Shown: one piece after another, positions 58,201 through 64,000 of the stretch
How positions within the stretch are numbered: the stretch's first letter is position 1
Layout: each line of letters starts with the position of its first letter
NCBI GenBank assembly: GCA_039090855.1
Contig: CM077034.1
Coordinates: 229,016,505 to 229,080,504 of the forward strand
Source: Macrothele yani
Taxonomy: Eukaryota > Arthropoda > Arachnida > Araneae > Macrothelidae
Reading direction: 5' to 3'
Length of the DNA stretch: 64,000 bases
Program-made: the position numbers and the translations under genes
The notes under the pieces: model-generated
What the model saw: the letters and a program-made list of their open reading frames with translations, nothing else
What the model was told of the DNA's origin: nothing
Databases searched by the model: none

Positions 58201-61200
58201 GAAACAAGAAATTATAATTTGTTTTGGTTTGTTATTCAAAATAAGTCCCTCCGGCTTCAATACACAGTGTGGCAAAGAATTTTTAAGACTGGGTCTGTAA
58301 AATGAAATAGAAACAAGAAATTATAATTTGTTTTGGTTTGTTATTCAAAATAAGTCCCTCCGGCTTCAATACACAGTGCGGCAAAGAATTTTTAAGACTG
58401 GGTCTGTGAAATGAAATAGAAACAAGAAATTATAATTTGTTTTGGTTTGTTATTCAAAATAAGTCCCTCCGGCTTCAATACACAGTGTGGCAAAGAATTT
58501 TTAAGACTGGGTCTGTGAAATGAAATAGAAACAAGAAATTATAATTTGTTTTGGTTTGTTATTCAAAATAAGTCCCTCCGGATTCAATACACAGTATGGC
58601 AAAGAATTTTTAAGACTGGGTCTGTAAAATGAAATAGAAACAAGAAATTATAATTTGTTTTGGTTTGTTCTTCAAAATAAGTCCCTCCGGCTTCAATACA
58701 CGGTGTGGCAAAGAATTTTTAAGACTGGGTCTGTACAATGAAATAGAAACAAGAAATTATAATTTGTTTTGGTTTGTTATTCAAAATAAGTCCCTCCGGC
58801 TTCAATACACAGTGTGGCAAAGAATTTTTAACACTGGGTGTGTAAAATGAAATAGAAACAAGAAATTATAATTTGTTTTGGTTTGTTATTCAAAATAAGT
58901 CCCTCCGGCTTCAATACACAGTGTGGCAAAGAATTTTTAAGACTGGGTCTGTGAAATGAAATAGAAACAAGAAATTATAATTTGTTTTGGTTTGTTATTC
59001 AAAATAAGTCCCTCCGGCTTCAATACACAGTGTGGCAAAGAATTTTTAAGACTGGGTCTGTGAAATGAAATAGAAACAAGAAATTATAATTTGTTTTGGT
59101 TTGTTATTCAAAATAAGTCCCTCCGGCTTCAATACACAGTGTGGCAAAGAATTTTTAAGACTGGGTCTGTGAAATGAAATAGAAACAAGAAATTATAATT
59201 TGTTTTGGTTTGTTCTTCAAAATAAGTCCCTCCGGCTTCAATACACAGTGTGGCAAAGGATTTTTAAGACTGGGTCTGTAAAATGAAATAGAAACAAGAA
59301 ATTATAATTTGTTTTGGTTTGTCATTCAAAATAAGTCCCTCCGGCTTCAATACACAGTGTGGCAAAGAATTTTTAAGACTGGGTCTGTAAAATGAAATAG
59401 AAACAAGAAATTATAATTTGTTTTGGTTTGTCATTCAAAATAAGTCCCTCCGGCTTCAATACACAGTGTGGCAAAGAATTTTTAAGACTGGGTCTGTAAA
59501 ATGAAATAGAAACAAGAAATTATAATTTGTTTTGGTTTGTCATTCAAAATAAGTCCCTCCGGCTTCAATACACAGTGTGGCAAAGGATTTTTAAGACTGG
59601 GTCTGTAAAATGAAATAGAAACAAGAAATTATAATTTGTTTTGGTTTGTCATTCAAAATAAGTCCCTCCGGCTTCAATACACAGTGCAGCAAAGGATTTT
59701 TAAGACTGGGTCTGTAAAATGAAATAGAAACAAGAAATTATAATTTGTTTTGGTTTGTCATTCAAAATAAGTCCCTCCGGCTTCAATACACAGTGTGGCA
59801 AAGGATTTTTAAGACTGGGTCTGTAAAATGAAATAGAAACAAGAAATTATAATTTGTTTTGGTTTGTCATTCAAAATAAGTCCCTCCGGCTTCAATACAC
59901 AGTGCGGCAAAGGATTTTTAAGACTGGGTCTGTAAAATGAAATAGAAACAAGAAATTATAATTTGTTTTGGTTTGTCATTCAAAATAAGTCCCTCCGGCT
60001 TCAATACACAGTGTGGCAAAGGATTTTTAAGACTGGGTCTGTAAAATGAAATAGAAACAAGAAATTATAATTTGTTTTGGTTTGTCATTCAAAATAAGTC
60101 CCTCCGGCTTCAATACACAGTGTGGCAAAGGATTTTTAAGACTGGGTCTGTAAAATGAAATAGAAACAAGAAATTATAATTTGTTTTGGTTTGTCATTCA
60201 AAATAAGTCCCTCCGGCTTCAATACACAGTGTGGCAAAGAATTTTTAAGACTGGGTCTGTAAAATGAAATAGAAACAAGAAATTATAATTTGTTTTGGTT
60301 TGTCATTCAAAATAAGTCCCTCCGGCTTCAATACACAGTGTGGCAAAGGATTTTTAACACTGGGTCTGTGAAATGAAATAGAAACAAGAAATTATAATTT
60401 GTTTTGGTTTGTTATTCAAAATAAGTCCCTCCGGCTTCAATACACAGTGTGGCAAAGAATTTTTAAGACTGGGTCTGTGAAATGAAATAGAAACAAGAAA
60501 TTATAATTTGTTTTGGTTTGTTATTCAAAATAAGTCCCTCCGGCTTCAATACACAGTGCGTCAAAGAATTTTTAGACTGGCTCTGTAAAATGAAATAGAA
60601 ACAAGAAATTATAATTTGTTTTGGTTTGTCATTCAAAATAAGTCCCTCCGGCTTCAATACACAGTGTGGCAAAGAATTTTTAACACTGGGTCTGTAAAAT
60701 GAAATAGAAACAAGAAATTATAATTTGTTTTGGTTTGTTATTCAAAATAAGTCCCTCCGGCTTCAATACACAGTGTGGCAAAGAATTTTTAAGACTGGGT
60801 CTGTGAAATGAAATAGAAACAAGAAATTATAATTTGTTTTGGTTTGTTATTCAAAATAAGTCCCTCCGCTCAATACACAGTGTGGCAAAGAATTTTTAAG
60901 ACTGGGTCTGTGAAATGAAATAGAAACAAGAAATTATAATTTGTTTTGGTTTGTTATTCAAAATAAGTCCCTCCGGCTTCAATACACAGTGTGGCAAAGA
61001 ATTTTTAAGACTGGGTCTGTGAAATGAAATAGAAACAAGAAATTATAATTTGTTTTGGTTTGTTATTCAAAATAAGTCCCTCCGGCTTCAATACACAGTG
61101 TGGCAAAGGAATTTTAAGACTGGGTCTGTGAAATGAAATAGAAACAAGAAATTATAATTTGTTTTGGTTTGTTATTCAAAATAAGTCCCTCCGGCTTCAA

Positions 61201-64000
61201 TACACAGTGTGGCAAAGAATTTTTAAGACTGGGTCTGTGAAATGAAATAGAAACAAGAAATTATAATTTGTTTTGGTTTGTTATTCAAAATAAGTCCCTC
61301 CGCTTCAATACACAGTGTGGCAAAGAATTTTAAGACTGGGTCTGTGAAATGAAATAGAAACAAGAAATTATAATTTGTTTTGGTTTGTTATTCAAAATAA
61401 GTCCCTCCGGCTTCAATACACAGTGTGGCAAAGAATTTTTAAGACTGGGTCTGTGAAATGAAATAGAAACAAGAAATTATAATTTGTTTTGGTTTGTTAT
61501 TCAAAATAAGTCCCTCCGGCTTCAATACACAGTGTGGCAAAGAATTTTTAAGACTGGGTCTGTGAAATGAAATAGAAACAAGAAATTATAATTTGTTTTG
61601 GTTTGTTATTCAAAATAAGTCCCTCCGGCTTCAATACACAGTGTGGCAAAGAATTTTTAAGACTGGGTCTGTGAAATGAAATAGAAACAAGAAATTATAA
61701 TTTGTTTTGGTTTGTTATTCAAAATAAGTCCCTCCGGCTTCAATACACAGTGTGGCAAAGAATTTTTAAGACTGGGTCTGTGAAATGAAATAGAAACAAG
61801 AAATTATAATTTGTTTTGGTTTGTTATTCAAAATAAGTCCCTCCGGCTTCAATACACAGTGTGGCAAAGAATTTTTAAGACTGGGTCTGTGAAATGAAAT
61901 AGAAACAAGAAATTATAATTTGTTTTGGTTTGTTATTCAAAATAAGTCCCTCCGGCTTCAATACACAGTGTGGCAAAGAATTTTTAAGACTGGGTCTGTA
62001 AAATGAAATAGAAACAAGAAATTATAATTTGTTTTGGTTTGTTATTCAAAATAAGTCCCTCCGGCTTCAATACACAGTGTGGCAAAGAATTTTTAAGACT
62101 GGGTCTGTAAAATGAAATAGAAACAAGAAATTATAATTTGTTTTGGTTTGTTATTCAAAATAAGTCCCTCCGGCTTCAATACACAGTGTGTGGCAAAGAA
62201 TTTTTAAGACTGGGTCTGTGAAATGAAATAGAAACAAGAAATTATAATTTGTTTTGGTTTGTTATTCAAAATAAGTCCCTCCGGCTTCAATACACAGTGT
62301 GGCAAAGAATTTTTAAGACTGGGTCTGTGAAATGAAATAGAAACAAGAAATTATAATTTGTTTTGGTTTGTTATTCAAAATAAGTCCTCCGGCTTCAATA
62401 CACAGTGTGGCAAAGAATTTTTAAGACTGGGTCTGTGAAATGAAATAGAAACAAGAAATTATAATTTGTTTTGGTTTGTTATTCAAAATAAGTCCCTCCT
62501 GGCTTCAATACACAGTGTGGCAAAGAATTTTAAGACTGGGTCTGTGAAATGAAATAGAAACAAGAAATTATAATTTGTTTTGGTTTGTTATTCAAAATAA
62601 GTCCCTCCGGCTTCAATACAGTGTGGCAAAGAATTTTTAAGACTGGGTCTGTGAAATGAAATAGAAACAAGAAATTATAATTTGTTTTGGTTTGTTATTC
62701 AAAATAAGTCCCTCCGGCTTCAATACACAGTGTGGCAAAGAATTTTTAAGACTGGGTCTGTGAAATGAAATAGAAACAAGAAATTATAATTTGTTTTGGT
62801 TTGTTATTCAAAATAAGTGTCCGGCTCAGTTACACAGTGTGGCAAAGAATTTTAAGACTGGGTCTGTGAAATGAAATAGAAACAAGAAATTATAATTTGT
62901 TTTGGTTTGTTATTCAAAATAAGTCCCTCCGGCTTCAATACACAGTGTGGCAAAGGATTTTTAAGACTGGGTCTGTAAAATGAAATAGAAACAAGAAATT
63001 ATAATTTGTTTTGGTTTGTCATTCAAAATAAGTCCCTCCGGCTTCAATACACAGTGTGGCAAAGGATTTTTAACACTGGGTCTGTAAAATGAAATAGAAA
63101 CAAGAAATTATAATTTGTTTTGGTTTGTTATTCAAAATAAGTCCCTCCGGCTTCAATACACAGTGTGGCAAAGGATTTTTAACACTGGGTCTGTAAAATG
63201 AAATAGAAACAAGAAATTATAATTTGTTTTGGTTTGTTATTCAAAATAAGTCCCTCCGGCTTCAATACACAGTGTGGCAAAGAATTTTTAAGACTGGGTC
63301 TGTGAAATGAAATAGAAACAAGAAATTATAATTTGTTTTGGTTTGTTATTCAAAATAAGTCCCTCCGGCTTCAATACACAGTGTGGCAAAGAATTTTTAA
63401 GACTGGGTCTGTGAAATGAAATAGAAACAAGAAATTATAATTTGTTTTGGTTTGTTATTCAAAATAAGTCCCTCCGGCTTCAATACACAGTGTGGCAAAG
63501 AATTTTTAAGACTGGGTCTGTAAAATGAAATAGAAACAAGAAATTATAATTTGTTTTGGTTTGTTATTCAAAATAAGTCCCTCCGGCTTCAATACACAGT
63601 GCGTCAAAGAATTTTTAAGACTGGGTCTGTAAAATGAAATAGAAACAAGAAATTATAATTTGTTTTGGTTTGTTATTCAAAATAAGTCCCTCCGGCTTCA
63701 ATACACAGTGTGGCAAAGAATTTTTAAGACTGGGTCTGTGAAATGAAATAGAAACAAGAAATTATAATTTGTTTTGGTTTGTTATTCAAAATAAGTCCCT
63801 CCGGCTTCAATACACAGTGTGGCAAAGGATTTTTAAGACTGAGTCTGTAAAATGAAATAGAAACAAGAAATTATAATTTGTTTTGGTTTGTCATTCAAAA
63901 TAAGTCCCTCCGGCTTCAATACACAGTGTGGCAAAGGATTTTTAACACTGGGTCTGTAAAATGAAATAGAAACAAGAAATTATAATTTGTTTTGGTTTGT
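49261..64000 (-). repeat. 109-bp satellite, about 135 copies, derived from a mariner 3' end
   Basis: The unit is CACAGTGTGGCAAAGAATTT, TTAAGACTGGGTCTGTGAAA, TGAAATAGAAACAAGAAATT, ATAATTTGTTTTGGTTTGTT, ATTCAAAATAAGTCCCTCCG, GCTTCAATA. Its reverse complement is positions 591-699 of mariner-A with a handful of substitutions. The first unit starts at the mariner TIR right after TA 49,259-49,260. Variant types include GAAGCAAG with GTCATTC (50.3-51.3 and 53.8-54.3 kb), GTGTGTAAAGAATT (51.3-55 kb) and an 8-bp-deleted unit (51.77, 52.74 and 54.79 kb). The array runs off the window; the rest of the parent mariner, if any, lies beyond. Confidence 0.95.

Overview
This is repeat-dominated eukaryotic nuclear DNA, almost certainly from an arthropod. 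The evidence is the mix of Tc1-like and mariner DNA transposons, a hAT element, a pogo/Tigger end, a Penelope-like retroelement with a GIY-YIG domain, non-LTR retrotransposons with microsatellite tails, and tRNA-derived SINEs. There are no operons, bacterial promoters or CRISPR arrays. No complete functional gene was found. Two small, phase-compatible exon candidates on the minus strand (21.24-21.33 kb and 4.94-5.02 kb) suggest that the left part lies inside introns of a host gene.

Layout: 0-0.7 kb, 3' end of a mariner (mariner-A). 0.73-0.9 kb, hairpin MITE. 0.9-1.64 kb, tandem LINE ends. 2.59-3.98 kb, complete but decayed Tc1-like element (Tc1-D). 4.0-4.83 kb, tRNA-headed repeat units. 4.94 kb, exon candidate. 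5.2-6.5 kb, inverted pair of Penelope-like fragments. 6.78-9.66 kb, mariner-C split by a SINE whose body is a 16-fold 131-bp tandem array. 10.0-11.5 kb, tandem LINE ends. 11.56-12.02 kb, foldback element. 12.36-16.0 kb, hAT element filled with LINE fragments and a 0.7-kb ATAC microsatellite. 16.1-21.07 kb, Tc1-C, interrupted by a 3.2-kb TG...CA insertion and ending in four 192-bp repeats. 21.5-44.8 kb, one LINE fragment broken by three transposons: Tc1-A (with 19 tandem 297-bp 3' ends), mariner-B (with about 238 tandem 48-bp units and a nested foldback element) and Tc1-B. 44.8-48.6 kb, pogo TIR and an array of 330-bp tRNA-headed units. 48.6-49.26 kb, broken minus-strand protein-coding fragment. 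49.26-64 kb, a 109-bp satellite that runs off the window.

The unifying observation is that nearly every tandem array here is a piece of an identifiable transposable element, usually its 3' end, amplified in place while the host element and often its target-site duplication can still be recognised. The 109-bp satellite is exactly the terminal 109 bp of the mariner family seen at positions 1-699. Its monomer junction lies where the transposon end meets an internal TA within a shared GTGTAT. The 297-bp, 192-bp, 48-bp and 131-bp arrays have equivalent origins in two Tc1-like elements, a second mariner and a SINE. The window therefore looks like a record of satellite birth from transposon ends. 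All assignments are from reading the sequence; no database or alignment search was run.
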